From Nannobrachium achirus (taxonomy: Eukaryota; Chordata; Actinopteri; Myctophiformes; Myctophidae), in the NCBI GenBank assembly GCA_963921795.1, contig OY997661.1, forward strand, positions 42,189,466 through 42,253,465: DNA of 64,000 bases. The letters run 5' to 3'. The position numbers and the translations under genes are program-made. Positions 19,130 to 29,899 of this stretch are shown one piece after another. The notes under the pieces are model-generated. The model was not told the DNA's origin and searched no databases. It saw only the letters and a list, made by a program, of their open reading frames with translations. Within the stretch, counting starts at the first letter, position 1; each line of letters starts with the position of its first letter.

Positions 19130-19483
19130 TGACGCGTTATTATGATTCACACCACAGCTCCAGGCAGAGCCGCTCGTTTCGTTTCACCAGCGTCGGCAGG
19201 TTAGGTTTAGGCATAGTTTTACTGAGGTTAAGGTTAGGGTTAGGGTTAGGCATAGTTTTACTGAGGTTAAGGTTAGGGTTAGGGTTAGAGTTAGGCAGAG
19301 TTTTACTGAGGTTAAGGTTAGGGTTAGGGTTAGAGTTAGGCATAGTTTAGGTGGTCCGACTCCTCCCACCCGCCACCTCCGCACGGTACAAAAGAAGCAC
19401 TCCCTAGCTCCGGTTCAGCCAATCAAAAGCTTTCATGGGCGGGGTTTTCCTGGAGCTGTGGTGTGAATCATAATAACGCGTCA
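19130..19483. mobile_element. 354-bp element with perfect 35-bp TIRs and telomere-like core, upstream of gpbar1
   Basis: The left terminus starts TGACGCGTTATTATGATTCA and runs to AGCTCCAGG at 19164. The right terminus (19449-19483) is its exact reverse complement over 35 bp. Between them, 19199-19347 holds about three units of a minisatellite built from GTTAGGGTTAGGG plus CATAGTTTTACTGAGG. No clear target duplication was seen. It lies 116 bp upstream of the gpbar1 start codon, in the 5' UTR or promoter region. Confidence 0.8.
19199..19347 (+). repeat. degenerate telomere-like (TTAGGG) minisatellite
   Basis: Three tandem units of about 45-59 bp contain runs of GGTTAGGG separated by GCATAGTTTTACTGAGGTTA. 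They form the interior of the element at 19130-19483. Confidence 0.85.
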
Positions 19484-19682
19484 AGCACAGCAAGGGAGGT
19501 ATAGGGCAGTAAATAGAAAATATATACTGGTACATATTATATTCTTAAAATATATACTGTACCAACAAATTGATTTACCACTTAAGCCCAATTTCATACT
19601 TCGTTGCACATTGGTTTCGCACAGCAAAAGAAAGAAAAAACCTGTTGTGTGATTTTTCTTTTACATGTCTCTTGCCTATGAT

Positions 19683-19750
19683 GTACCACGATGGATTCAA
19701 ACCCCTATACTCCATGAAGGTGGACAGGTACTTTACCACTGCACCACCCG
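19683..19750 (-). repeat. tRNA-like sequence (SINE head or pseudogene)
   Basis: On the minus strand, A-box-like TGGTGCAGTGG and B-box-like GGTTTGAATCC are spaced as in a tRNA. The arms do not fold into a convincing intact tRNA. Confidence 0.5.
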
Positions 19751-20694
19751 AGCGATCCATGGGCCATTGGGCCCCCATAAGATTTTCTTTTTCTGGGACC
19801 ATAATCCAGTGGTTCTTAAATACACACTGATTGCAATAGCAGTGGCATATCCACAGTCCACCGGTGTCCAAATGAAGCCAAATAGGAATCCACAGCATCT
19901 AAACAGCTCGGTTGAAAACCTGGAGACAATGATGTACTGCAGTGTCCATTTTTAAAGGTGCATTTTCACATTTGATCACAGCATCTCTTGCCAACATTAC
20001 ATTCAAAAATTAAACCACTGAGAATGTAACTGCCAATCTCCCTGTGGATAAAGCTATCGTTTTTTCTTATATATTCCAAATGCTCTTTAGTTATCTTTTA
20101 CTAATATGAGTATAGCCCTCATTTCTCAGAGAAAGGCTACACGCTGTTACCAAAATGTGGGGTTTCTGTTTAGGATAGAGACATGCGGTGGATTCACTTC
20201 CATTTCAAGGTTACGGGTGGATTGATCGTGGTGTACTAGACCATCAACTGAAACCCCCCCCCCCCCCCCCTACTCTGTACATATAGTGTTTTTCATACTT
20301 GTGATGATATTGAATGTAATTTTGATGCTAACTTTATATGTTGATGAATTGAATACCAAGGACCTCCAACAGAAACAATATACCGCAAGGGCTTTTCTGA
20401 GCTGTTCCTTTTAGGCAGGGTGTTTCTACTGTACTTGTGCTGTACTATTTTGTTGTTTTTGTTTTGAATACTTTGTTATACATTTCTGTCTAATAAAATA
20501 TTAAATCAATCAATCATTTCTGACAGGGGATATTCCGTTACGATCACTTGAGAAGAACCCAGCCTTTGTGTGGCACACCTCCAGCCCTGTGATCCATTTC
20601 TGTCTTCCCTTCTCTCTCTCATCCTCTCTAACATTAACTTTGTGTTCATTCATGAATTATTAACGCTTGTCTGCTTATTATAGTGATTAAGCAT
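19751..20694. other. no recognised gene; poly-C tract at about 20253-20270
   Basis: AT-rich sequence. I saw only short mononucleotide tracts and no supported gene or complete repeat. Confidence 0.5.
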
Positions 20695-21116
20695 CAGGGA
20701 CGTGCAGAGAATGTTAGAGAGGCAGGGGCTGACATTTCTAAAAGGGCCTTTTGGTGAAAATATTGAAAATAACAGACCTCCAAGCTCAATCTCCAAGTTG
20801 GCTATTTTCGGTATTTGATAGCACACTAAACTAAGCATAATCAAGTGAATACTGGAGATGTAGTGTACAGCATGGATTTCTGCACAGAGATGACAATTTT
20901 CAAACATAAGACGCTGCATTCAAGTTCAGGGCAGTTTGGACAAGGCAATTCTGTTGAATGCTGCCGTTAGATATGGCATGGAAAGAGGGCATTTTGCATT
21001 TCTTTCGCCATAGTAAAAACTGCATTCACGGTCTGGAGAGGGCACCTTTTACAGACGGATAAAAGGGCAGGGGCTCAAGCCCCCTTTGATGTCTATGTGT
21101 GCACGACACGTGCCTG
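20695..21116. mobile_element. hAT-like MITE, family D, with exact TSD
   Basis: CAGGGACGTGCAGAGAATG to CACGTGCCTG. TSD TTAAGCAT at 20687-20694 and 21117-21124. The palindrome (20763-20810) is shortened. Confidence 0.9.
20763..20810. repeat. palindrome module copy 18 (short)
   Basis: TTGAAAATAACAGACCTCCA and CAAGTTGGCTATTTTCG, with a degraded centre. Confidence 0.75.
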
Positions 21117-21559
21117 TTAAGCATACAATCATTGTAAATGTTCCCCACCGCCACAATGAACGGCAGTACAATAGACAGGTCTTTCTTAATCAGGGTGAGC
21201 TGTCACTCAGTGAGGATGATTGGTTTTAAAAGCAGTGAGGATGGTTGGGCCGTAACAGCACAGGGCTCAGGATGGGCTGTAACAGCGGCGAGGCCACAGT
21301 CAATCAATAATAGATGAGTCTGGGGTTACACGCCTCTTTGTGCCCATTATATTTTGGAGTCAGTTTACTTGAGTTTCCAATGCTAATGCTGCATTTGCAG
21401 GAATTGTTGAAGGTGAGATCAAAACAGGTGAGGATGATTAGATATGGTCAGAAATAAACAAATATGGACAGTATCAATAAACCAATTTCAAAATGCTGTT
21501 TATCATGGGTGTATTGTTGCACAGTTTTTGCACTGCTTTCCTGGAATGTGACTGATAAT

Positions 21560-21885
21560 AAGAATGTAGATAGCTTGGAATAAACTCCCACTACACCTAA
21601 GACAGGCAGCCTCTGTGGATAGCTTTAAAGCACAGCTCATAGACTTATTTCTTTACTCTTGGCTTTAGCTGAATCTTTTAATTCCTGTGCTGCTATTGAA
21701 GTCCGCACAGTTCTTAAAATGTTTTAAATGTTCTCCAATGTTTTATGTTTTTATTTTTCTCTGCTTTATTGTAATTATGTGTATTTTTTTCTGTTAAGCA
21801 CTTAATTTTCCTGCTCTGTAAAGCACTTTGAGCTGCATTCATGAAAGGTGCTATACAAATAAAGTTGTATTATTATTATTGGATA
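21560..21885 (+). mobile_element. L2-like LINE 3' end
   Basis: It encodes AWNKLPLHLRQAASVDSFKA followed by QLIDLFLYSW and a stop. This resembles the last residues of L2/CR1-type reverse transcriptases. The 3' tail is AAAGGTGCTATACAAATAAA followed by a TTATTATT run. Confidence 0.75.
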
Positions 21886-22282
21886 AGACTGAGAATGAAT
21901 GAAATATCTGAATAGTTTCATTGCATTCTATACATTATTAAATCAGAGCCAGAGGTAATGTATTTCAGAAAAGTCTATACATTGTTTCTAGTTTTCTAGT
22001 TTTCCTCATTCCAGAATCCACTTTTTAGAACTTCTATGAATGCAATGGAAACAGAACTGACACTTACCTCTTCTGGGATAAGCGGTGCATTCACCTGTCG
22101 ATGGACTGAAGGCAACTCGCAGACAAACTTGGTATGAAATATCCAGAGTCACAGACACAACCACGGGTCCTCATCATTCCTCCTCAAGACCCCTTTCTTC
22201 CTCACAGCTATAGAGAGCATAATCCCTTTGTGGAGCAGTGCTGCACAGGAGCTCCTGTAGACTGACTCCCTGAGGGAGAGAC

Positions 22283-22288
<6 letters not shown>

Positions 22289-22333
<45 letters not shown>
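22289..22333. repeat. (GA)n microsatellite
   Basis: A pure GA run of about 45 bp. Confidence 0.95.
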
Positions 22334-22457
22334 AGAGTGCTGGGGTCTTCCTCTATACTGTTAGGTGGAAACTCTTAAAGGGGAAGTACGCCCTAGAACT
22401 GAAGGAAGTGAAGATGTCTCGCTGCCTGCACAGACTTGTTGGTCAGAGGGGAGACAG

Positions 22458-22885
22458 CAGGGACGTGCAGAGAATGTTAGAGAGGCAGGGGGTGACATTT
22501 CTAAAAGGGCCTTTTGGTGAAAACATTGAAAATAGCAGACCTCCAAGCTCACAGGAGGTCGGCTATTTTCGATACTTGTTACTGAACTAAGCATTATTAA
22601 GTCAATACTGGATATGTGGCATATATGGCATGGATATCTACACAGAGAGGGCAATTCTTTCAGCATGATGATGATTACATGAAGATGCTGCATTCAAGTT
22701 CAGCAGAGTTTGGACAAGGCAATTCTCTTGAATGCCGCCTTCAGGTATGGCATGGAAAGAGGGCATTTGCAGTTATTTCACCATAGTAAAAACTGCATTC
22801 ATGGTCTGGAGAGGGCACTTTTTTACAGATGGATAAAAGGGCAGGGGCTCAAGCCCCCTTTGATGTCTATGTGTGCACGTGCCTG
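22458..22885. mobile_element. hAT-like MITE, family D, with exact TSD
   Basis: CAGGGACGTGCAGAGAATG to GTGCACGTGCCTG. TSD GGAGACAG at 22450-22457 and 22886-22893. Confidence 0.9.
22528..22570. repeat. palindrome module copy 19 (short)
   Basis: GAAAATAGCAGACCTCCAAG and AGGAGGTCGGCTATTTTC. Here GACCTCC pairs with GGAGGTC exactly. Confidence 0.88.
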
Positions 22886-22893
22886 GGAGACAG

Positions 22894-24339
22894 GGTGGGG
22901 CCCTGTGACTGGGGATCGACTGTTTGTATGTTCCTGATGACATCACGACTGTTTGGAAACAGACGGCTCCACGGCCCAACAATGCGTGACCCATATTCTT
23001 ATTAACGCATGACCCATATTGTTATCTAATCAGTTGGTGTGTCACCTCTTTCTCCAGGTTAGACTCGCTTTCACAGCTTGGAAAACATCTCTATACATGG
23101 AGCACAGGGCACGTCCAGTGCTCTGTCAAAATGGAACATATTCTTATCAAGGGCATTCCATCAGTATCCCAAACTTTTGAACATGAGCGCCTCCCCTCAC
23201 CTCCATTTCACATTGAGTACGATGGACCGCTTATACAACATTCCTAATTCATTCATGTTGAAAATGGCTTATTCGACTAAATATCAAAACATTTTAGTCT
23301 TTTAGTCTCAGTCTTCTGAAATTGTTTTAGTCTAGTCCAGTCGACAAAATATCAAAATCTTGTAGTCTTCTCGTCTTTTAGTCTTAGTCTTAGTCGACAA
23401 AATGAACACTGCTTGACACCATATAAAATTCATAAAAAAGACATGAAGTGCAAAGATTACATGAAGTGAAAGAGAATCACGTTTAGAATTCAGTGCTGTT
23501 CCCATATTTGGATTAAAAGCGTCTGCTTAAATGCCTAAACTGTAAACTGTAACAAAATGCTCAGTCACATTTAAAAACCCTTCTAGATCAGCTCTGAGAT
23601 AAATGAACACCCTGTATTTTGTTGTGCATACAGTACATACATACATAATCCCCCTAAGGCCTCTTAACTCACTCCAGTCACGCTTGACAAGTGTTTTGTT
23701 GAGCCTTCAGGCCCATACTGGCCGCATCAAACCATCTGGCTCAAACTCTATTTGTAAATACTTTTAATGGTTTGTTTGAGCCTAAATATGCAATGAAAAG
23801 CAAGCCTTTTTCACATCTACAGTGCAAAAAACTCCTTCTCTAAATGCAAAGAATCTGTAAAATCATTTGTCTCTAATAACCTGAAGAAGATTACAGGGCC
23901 AAAACGTACCTTTCACATTAAGAAGATTTGAAGACGGTTTGCAGGAGCCTTTTCTACTAAGACTAAATACTAGTAAGACGCCTCAGGGCCACACTGATGT
24001 GGACATCAGGGATCTCCATATTTGAGCACAAAAGTTATTTGTTCCCCTGGCATCATAGGGATCTCCATATCTCCATATATAGGCATAAAAGGGATTTGTT
24101 CCTCCTGGCATCACAGGGATCTCTCTAACAGGGCATCATTAATATTGATGACATCAGGGAACTCCATATATGGGCATAAAAGGGATTCTGTTAAGTGTGA
24201 CATCACAGTGAAGCCAGAGTGTGATGTCAGAGCAGCAAACCCATTCTGGTAAAGTGGTTCCCCTGACATCACAGTGTCATCAGAGCATGATGTCAGAGCT
24301 GCAAACCCATATAGGCTGTAAAAATGTGTACACGTCTAC
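22894..24339. other. no gene; fragment of MITE family E and a repeated CTCCATATATGGGC region
   Basis: 23255-23415 is a family E remnant (TTTTAGTCTTAGTCGACAAAA). 23878-23910 has a CCTGAAGAAG...AAAACGT motif like a degraded hammerhead. 24000-24310 repeats GGGATCTCCATAT-type phrases that recur at 44280-44730. Confidence 0.5.
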
Positions 24340-24401
24340 ACGGACGGACGGACGGACGGACGGACGGACGGACGGACGGACGGACGGACGGACGGACGGA
24401 C
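24340..24401. repeat. (GGAC)n tetranucleotide microsatellite
   Basis: About 15 perfect GGAC units. Confidence 0.97.
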
Positions 24402-24745
24402 GTGGACAAGCTGTGACGTTTCTCATAGTAAACTGTGACGGTCCCAATCAAACAAATTATAGTTGGATCAGGCCCTCTGGAAGACACGATATTGTCAAAA
24501 ACTGTGAGGAAAATAATGTAGACTACAGAGTCTCAGTCAAATATAAGTACTGCAGATGGGTATCTTCTAGGGCAGGGGTTTTCAAAGTGGGTGACGGGGC
24601 ACCCTGGGGTGCCGTGAGATCATAATATTTGGAATTTATTTGGACACAAAAAAAAATTAGTATCATTTTAAACTTGAAATACGTTATTTTCAGTCAAAAT
24701 GGCTATTATCTCAACGTTTTCCTCGCAACATAATCACTAAAATAT

Positions 24746-24940
24746 CGTCACTGTCAGGCAGAAACCTCTGTCGCACAAAACTACTAGTGAAAACAGCCGA
24801 TCTACAAGCACACAACGCCTCGCGATGCGAGGCGCTGCGTGCTTGTAGATCTGCTGTTTTCACTAGTTTAGTACATTTTATACATGATAAATACAAAACG
24901 AACGGTTTTGGACATACAAGGTTTCCACCCGACGACGACG
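24746..24940 (-). mobile_element. family P element copy 4, 4-bp TSD with known empty site
   Basis: CGTCACTGTCAGGCAGAAAC to CCACCCGACGACGACG, flanked by ATAT on both sides. The uninterrupted sister element at 17292-17601 has one AATAT-like site at this point, which supports a 4-bp duplication. Confidence 0.85.
24784..24866. repeat. palindrome module copy 20 (near perfect)
   Basis: Arms CTAGTGAAAACAGCCGATCT and AGATCTGCTGTTTTCACTAG. Inner stem GCCTCGC/GCGAGGC. Confidence 0.92.
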
Positions 24941-25403
24941 ATATGCTATAAATATAAGGTGCTGGGAGTGAAAATTATAATGTAGGGGTGCCTCGGATTA
25001 AAAAAATATTTATGGGGTGCCCTGAGACAAAAAAACTTTGGGAACCCCTGCTCTAGGGTTAGTATAGCACTGCACTGGACCAAAGAGCACCACACTGACA
25101 GTACCTCCACATGGATATCATGGATGACTGATGTGGCTGTGGCTGTGGCTCACAGTGTGGCTGTGGCTCCAGTATTCACATTGGAGCCACTGTTCCCATG
25201 ATCAAATAAAAGCCTGGGTTCCCAAGGCTATTCCCATGACTGTGGATCCCAAGATTCACATAATTAGATCTTTCTTTGAATTTTCCCGAGCATGTTAAAT
25301 GAAGCCTACCAAGTAGGTCACAACAAACTCTAGGAAATCTTTGTGGCCCGCAATATCGGCTTGGTCTGCTCCAAACATGCAATCCTTAACGGCTGTCAAA
25401 CAG

Positions 25404-25891
25404 TAGCCTCGCAGGCCATCCCGAGCTACGTCATCACCAATGTGCTTCCTTTCTCGGTCTGGTGGTCCTCTCATAGAGTCTCCTTATGAGAACTTACTTT
25501 GTAATTTCCAATCAAATGGCTGCATTTGGAGCGACCCGCCTCACACCGCTCCTGATTGGTCGAGCGGCTGCTACAGCTCTCGCATTTTATAAACAAACAT
25601 GGCGGACCCCATGTCCGACGCGAGTTCACAAATCGCAAATAAAAGCTGCATTAAGCGAAGTTTTATCTGAAATCAACGGCATCTCATAACTTAAAAACGA
25701 ACAACAGTTTGCATCTTTGGAATTTCTGCCTGGAAAAGACGTATTTGCTGTTCTGCCGACGATGTTTTGATGCGCTGGTAGTTACTGACTGGACCTGTCA
25801 GTCAAAGTAAGTAACTACGTCATCGCGTAATGCGTTGTCTATGGACAACTCCCAGACTCTCCCCTGGGAGAGTCTGGCTGTTGCGAGGCTA
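25404..25891. mobile_element. MITE with TAGCCTCGCA ends and ~9-bp TSD
   Basis: TAGCCTCGCA and TGCGAGGCTA are flanked by GTCAAACAG/GTCAAACAT. The interior includes TGATTGGTCGAGCGG but no supported gene. Confidence 0.65.
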
Positions 25892-26529
25892 GTCAAACAT
25901 AGCTCATGTCTTAAAAATATAAAATAGCTTTAGATGGAGGCCAGTGGCGTTGCCAGACACTGAAGAAACTCCCTTTGGACGCAGCTCAGGGCTTGCAGGA
26001 GATGGACGAGGTCCTGCGGAGATAATGGGACTGGAGTAAACATAACACTGCCACCCCCAGCTCCTTTGTCTGACAATGTGCAGGGCAGGAAACGCGTTGC
26101 TCACTATGCGGTGGGAAGGGTACTTTGTATTTCGCAATGGTCATCTGTTTATGTTACGTATTCATACCATTTTATTAATACGTTAATGTATAACATTTAA
26201 TTTATCTACTTTTTTGGCTCCCTTCTGCATGGCCTTATCAACTAGAACTAAAAGGGAGCGTGAGTGCAGGTTATGTCTTTGGAAATATGCCCTTATAGGG
26301 CCTTAGCATGTTATTTGAAAGCGGCCTGCATCCACAAGTTTCCTGTGTCTCATGAGCCCCCCGTGAAAGGTGGGCATCACTTCCTGCTCCTCAGCCCTTT
26401 CATTCTGACTGCCACACACAGATATAAAGAGCTAGATGCCTCGTTCTCCTCTGCAGTTAATTGGAGCGATGTGCAAAAGTTCTAGTCCGAATTTCCTAGA
26501 AAAACTAAGGGAATGCTGTCAGTCAAAGT
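25892..26529. other. no recognised gene or repeat
   Basis: Nothing convincing on either strand. Confidence 0.5.
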
Positions 26530-26989
26530 GACTACTGGCCAATCACAGCGTGTCTTTTCCGTGACTTATCCAAGGACCACAATTCAATTCAACAGAGCCA
26601 GTTCCGATGTTGCGCTGCTCAGCAGTTCTTACAGGCTGCATACGTAAAGACCAGCCCCCACCTGCCTCTGGTTGGCTTACCGACTTCCGTATGTGTGACG
26701 CACGCGGAAGCAATGAACACGGAAGCGATGAAGATTCCCTTAGTTGCTTAATGCATACGCCCCCTAGCCGAAAGAGGCGTCTACCTTTATATGTCTATGC
26801 TGCCACAGACATAAAAAGGTAGACACCTCTTCCGGCTCTCTGGTACCCGTCTCGCCTTGGTGGGCATTTTTGATTGACAGGCTTGGAATTCTTCTGTGTG
26901 CGTAACAGACAACAAGGTCGGTAGGCAAATCAGAGGCAGGTTTGAATGGAAAAGTCCCGGAAAAGACGCATTGTGATTGGCCAGTAGTT
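26530..26989. mobile_element. foldback element (ACTACTGGCCAATCACA ends)
   Basis: Left ACTACTGGCCAATCACAGCG is mirrored on the right by TGATTGGCCAGTAGT. The arms continue inward through ACCTGCCTCTGG to a central hairpin, GGTAGACACCTCTT against its complement. No TSD was identified. Confidence 0.65.
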
Positions 26990-27072
26990 TTTTTTAGTGG
27001 CAGCTTGCCCTCGACACACCTGAATCACTGCAGGTTGATTACTTGGTGCATTGTTGAATTAGCGGTGTGGAG

Positions 27073-27557
27073 CAGAGTTGATTTTGTCGACTAAAACTAT
27101 GACGAAATGTTTGTCGACTTTTTTTCACTGGCGAAAACTAAATAAAAACTAAATAAAAACTAAACTATGATGACTAAAACTAAGACTAAATATATTGACA
27201 ATTTCGTCAGCAAAATAAAAACTAGACTAAAACGTTAGGGAGGGGGGGGACTAGTGGAGAAGACAGTAATTTTATGTTTGGTTGCTCTCAGGTGTTGCGC
27301 GCTGAAAATACAGTAGACGATCTGCGACGCGTTGTGAGCTTTTAGATCGGCTATTTTCAGCACGCAACCAAGTGTAAAATCAGTCATTACGATGCCATCA
27401 AGTCCTGCTAAAATACATCTTATGATATTTAGTCGACTCAAATTTGACTAAAACTAAAACTGTTCGGGTGACTAAATTATGACTAAAACCAAAAGACATT
27501 TGATTCAAAAGACTATGACTAAAACTAAATCAAAATGTGCTGTCAAAAACAACAAAG
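27073..27557. mobile_element. hAT-like MITE, family E, with exact TSD
   Basis: CAGAGTTGATTTTGTCGAC to AAAACAACAAAG. TSD GTGTGGAG at 27065-27072 and 27558-27565. It has a degraded palindrome at 27301-27361. Confidence 0.88.
27301..27361. repeat. palindrome module copy 21 (degraded left arm)
   Basis: Starts GCTGAAAATACAGTAGACGA. The right arm TTAGATCGGCTATTTTCAGC is intact. Confidence 0.8.
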
Positions 27558-27829
27558 GTGTGGAGGAAGTGGAGCACACATTTTTCCCCAGTAAGCTCAC
27601 TGGGAAAACTATTTTAGTTATATAGTCAGTTAAACTAACAGATTTAGTGTATGAAAGTGGACACTTCCCATCACAGATGATGCGGTTACTGTACATCTGG
27701 GTTTATCATGGCGTTACAACAAACACATCAGTCTGTGCATAATGGATTTTCTGTCACCACGGCAGCCCCCGTTGAATACAAGCTGCTATTTGATAGGAGG
27801 AGGCTTTGGCTCCACGGAGGTTTCTCTGC

Positions 27830-29136
27830 CAGTGGCGTCAGTTCAGAAAAGGTAAGGTATGGCAACATGACTGGTGTCTTGCACGCGCGCGAACACAAGT
27901 CATGTTGCCATACCTTAGCAACAGGCACGCTATTTATGTTTAAGAAGTACATTTTATTTCATTTTTATTTTTTCGGTTGTTCAAGTGCAGCTAACTTGGC
28001 ATGTTAGTATTGTGCCACAATAGACCATTTGTCAGCCTTCTGATTGGTCCCTGAGACTCCCTGACTGGCCAACCAGAAAAAACATTCACTTTTTGCTATC
28101 GGGGGTGGAGTTTGTGCAGTGGAGAATGTTGCTTCAGCCTTTCAAAAACTGTCCGCATTGAGCGACACGGCAATCGCCCGGTACGGCCGCGGTAGGTGAT
28201 AGCGATCACGCTCATCATAATGAATAAGCTTCAACAAACTAGTTCACATGGACCTTATCAATGGTCTAACTAGTTACGATTGGGTACATATATTTTAAAT
28301 GGGCAGAATTACGAAAAGCCAGCCTATTATGTATTATAGTTCTCCTCTTCCTACCCAAGATGCAATGCGCTTTCTATTTCTAAGAACTATTCTCTCTCTG
28401 ATCCAGAGGATTAAACTAATTAAAACATATATTTTCGGGGGGAAACTACTGTTTTGCTATGTAATTACTGTACCCTTTTCTTCCCTTTTTATTAATATCA
28501 CGTAGATGTGTTTTTTTTGGTACTTTATATAGCTGTAATGAGGCTATGAACAAAAAAAAATCCCATCCACTTCCACTATAAAAGAATCTGCAATAGTGAT
28601 TCTGTCCCACTGTGATTAAACAAATTAAAACATATATTTTCGGGGAAACCCCCTGTTTTGCAATGTAACTACTGTACCTTTGTCTTCCCTTTTTATTAAT
28701 ATCACCTAGATGTTTTTCCTTTGGTACTTTATATAGCTGTAATGAGGCTATGAAAACATAAAAAAATCCCATTCACTGCCACTATAAAAACAATCTGCCC
28801 AGGGAAAATGTCCCATCATAGTAACAGGGCAGAATGGGGCGGGATTTGCAAACTAGTCCATTAACAATAATGCATTGCACCTGTGCAGCTGACCTGGGGA
28901 ACCTGGGAATATACCATTCTGTCAAGATGGGGAGAATACAAGTGTGGAGAATATAATCTTGTTAAAGTGACCATTTTGTAAAATGTTGCATTTGTAGTTA
29001 TTTTACTGTAATTTAACAACATAATAACCAGCACAGATAGACAAAGAGACATTCATGGATAAGTAACTTTTATTTCCCCCCCTGGATCCAGGGTATGGCA
29101 GCTGCATACCCCTGCCATACCCAATTGACGCCCCTG
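27830..29136. mobile_element. hAT-like MITE, family I (CAGTGGCGTCA), 1.3 kb, with nested segment
   Basis: CAGTGGCGTCAGTTC to CAATTGACGCCCCTG. TSD TTCTCTGC at 27822-27829 and 29137-29144. Relative to 1205-1702 it contains an extra segment of about 840 bp (28018-28856). That segment includes the 200-bp direct repeat at 28417-28820. Confidence 0.87.
28417..28820. repeat. tandem direct repeat, two ~200-bp units
   Basis: Both units contain AAAACATATATTTTCGGGG, CTTCCCTTTTTATTAATATC and TTTATATAGCTGTAATGAGG. They differ by small substitutions. Confidence 0.85.
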
Positions 29137-29185
29137 TTCTCTGCAGAGGGGTGCATATAATGCCGATTCATCTGCTTTTGTCCAG

Positions 29186-29272
29186 GTGCTGACCTTTGTG
29201 TCCAAACACTATCCAGTGACACATGAGGAAAACATCCAGACCAAATGGCTGGCGGCGGACATTACGCAGGTC
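29186..29272 (+). CDS. isolated exon-like segment, product unknown
   Basis: After a pyrimidine-rich acceptor (TTTTGTCCAG), a frame reads VLTFVSKHYPVTHEENIQTK and then WLAADITQ, up to a weak donor candidate GTCGCA. Codon use looks protein-like against AT-rich surroundings. I cannot name the family, and no partner exon was found. It may be a gene fragment or chance. Confidence 0.25.
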
Positions 29273-29480
29273 GCAGGTGCTGGTCACAGTGGTTAAGCTC
29301 TATGCCAGCTGGTACGGAGGTGAAGAGAGAAGTATATTGGCTGTTGTATGTACGCAGGTGAGCAGGGGTGGCATACTAAATTCAGGGCCCTGGGTACAAG
29401 GATTCACTGCGGGCCCCCCATGAATGTTCTTCATTTAGACTGGGAACGCATTATTATGCATTATGTTGTGCTTTGACTAT

Positions 29481-29560
29481 TGAAAAATAGCAGATATATA
29501 CAAGCTCACAGCGCGGCACAGAGTGCCTCGATGCGAGCTTGTAGATCTGCTATTTTTGAA
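29481..29560. repeat. palindrome module copy 22
   Basis: TGAAAAATAGCAGATATATA and TTGTAGATCTGCTATTTTTG. The inner stem GCGCGGCAC is partly mismatched. Confidence 0.82.
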
Positions 29561-29811
29561 AAACCGTGAACATTTGTGCAAGTCTTTGAATGTTTCAATT
29601 CCTTCTAAGGTTTTTTGAAAAACCCATGTTTCTATGTCGGTGGTGCTCAAACTTCTTCACGTGAAGGACCCCCAAAATGATATGTATTTGGCCACGGACC
29701 CCCATCTCAAAATATTTAGTTCCAGGGACCCCGCAGAAGCAAAATTTGAGTTACAAATGTTCGCTTAAAAAAATACATTATTCAAAGATTTTCACAAAAT
29801 GTTCACGACTT

Positions 29812-29862
29812 TTCAAAAATAGCAGATCTACAAGCTCGCAGCTGTAAGCTTGTATTTTTCAA
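29812..29862. repeat. palindrome module copy 23 (degraded)
   Basis: TCAAAAATAGCAGATCTACA with a collapsed right arm. Copies 22 and 23 bracket a GGACCCC-rich segment, as at 3921-4271. Confidence 0.7.
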
Positions 29863-29899
29863 TAGTTAAAGCCCCCAGGCAATGATTGCGACTAAACGT

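Larger units (their letters stand above)
24573..25050. mobile_element. hAT-like MITE, family G, containing a family P insertion
   Basis: CAGGGGTTTTCAAAGTGGG to TTTGGGAACCCCTG. TSD TTCTAGGG/CTCTAGGG. Compared with 17292-17601 it gained the family P element at 24746-24940. Confidence 0.87.

Noticed and set aside
19199-19347. True telomere or chromosome end
   Set aside because: The TTAGGG units are degenerate, only about 150 bp long and enclosed in a transposon-like inverted repeat.
25500-25689. 67-codon frame containing ATGGCGGACCCCATG as a gene start
   Set aside because: It lies wholly inside a MITE (25404-25891), and no downstream coding continuation was seen.
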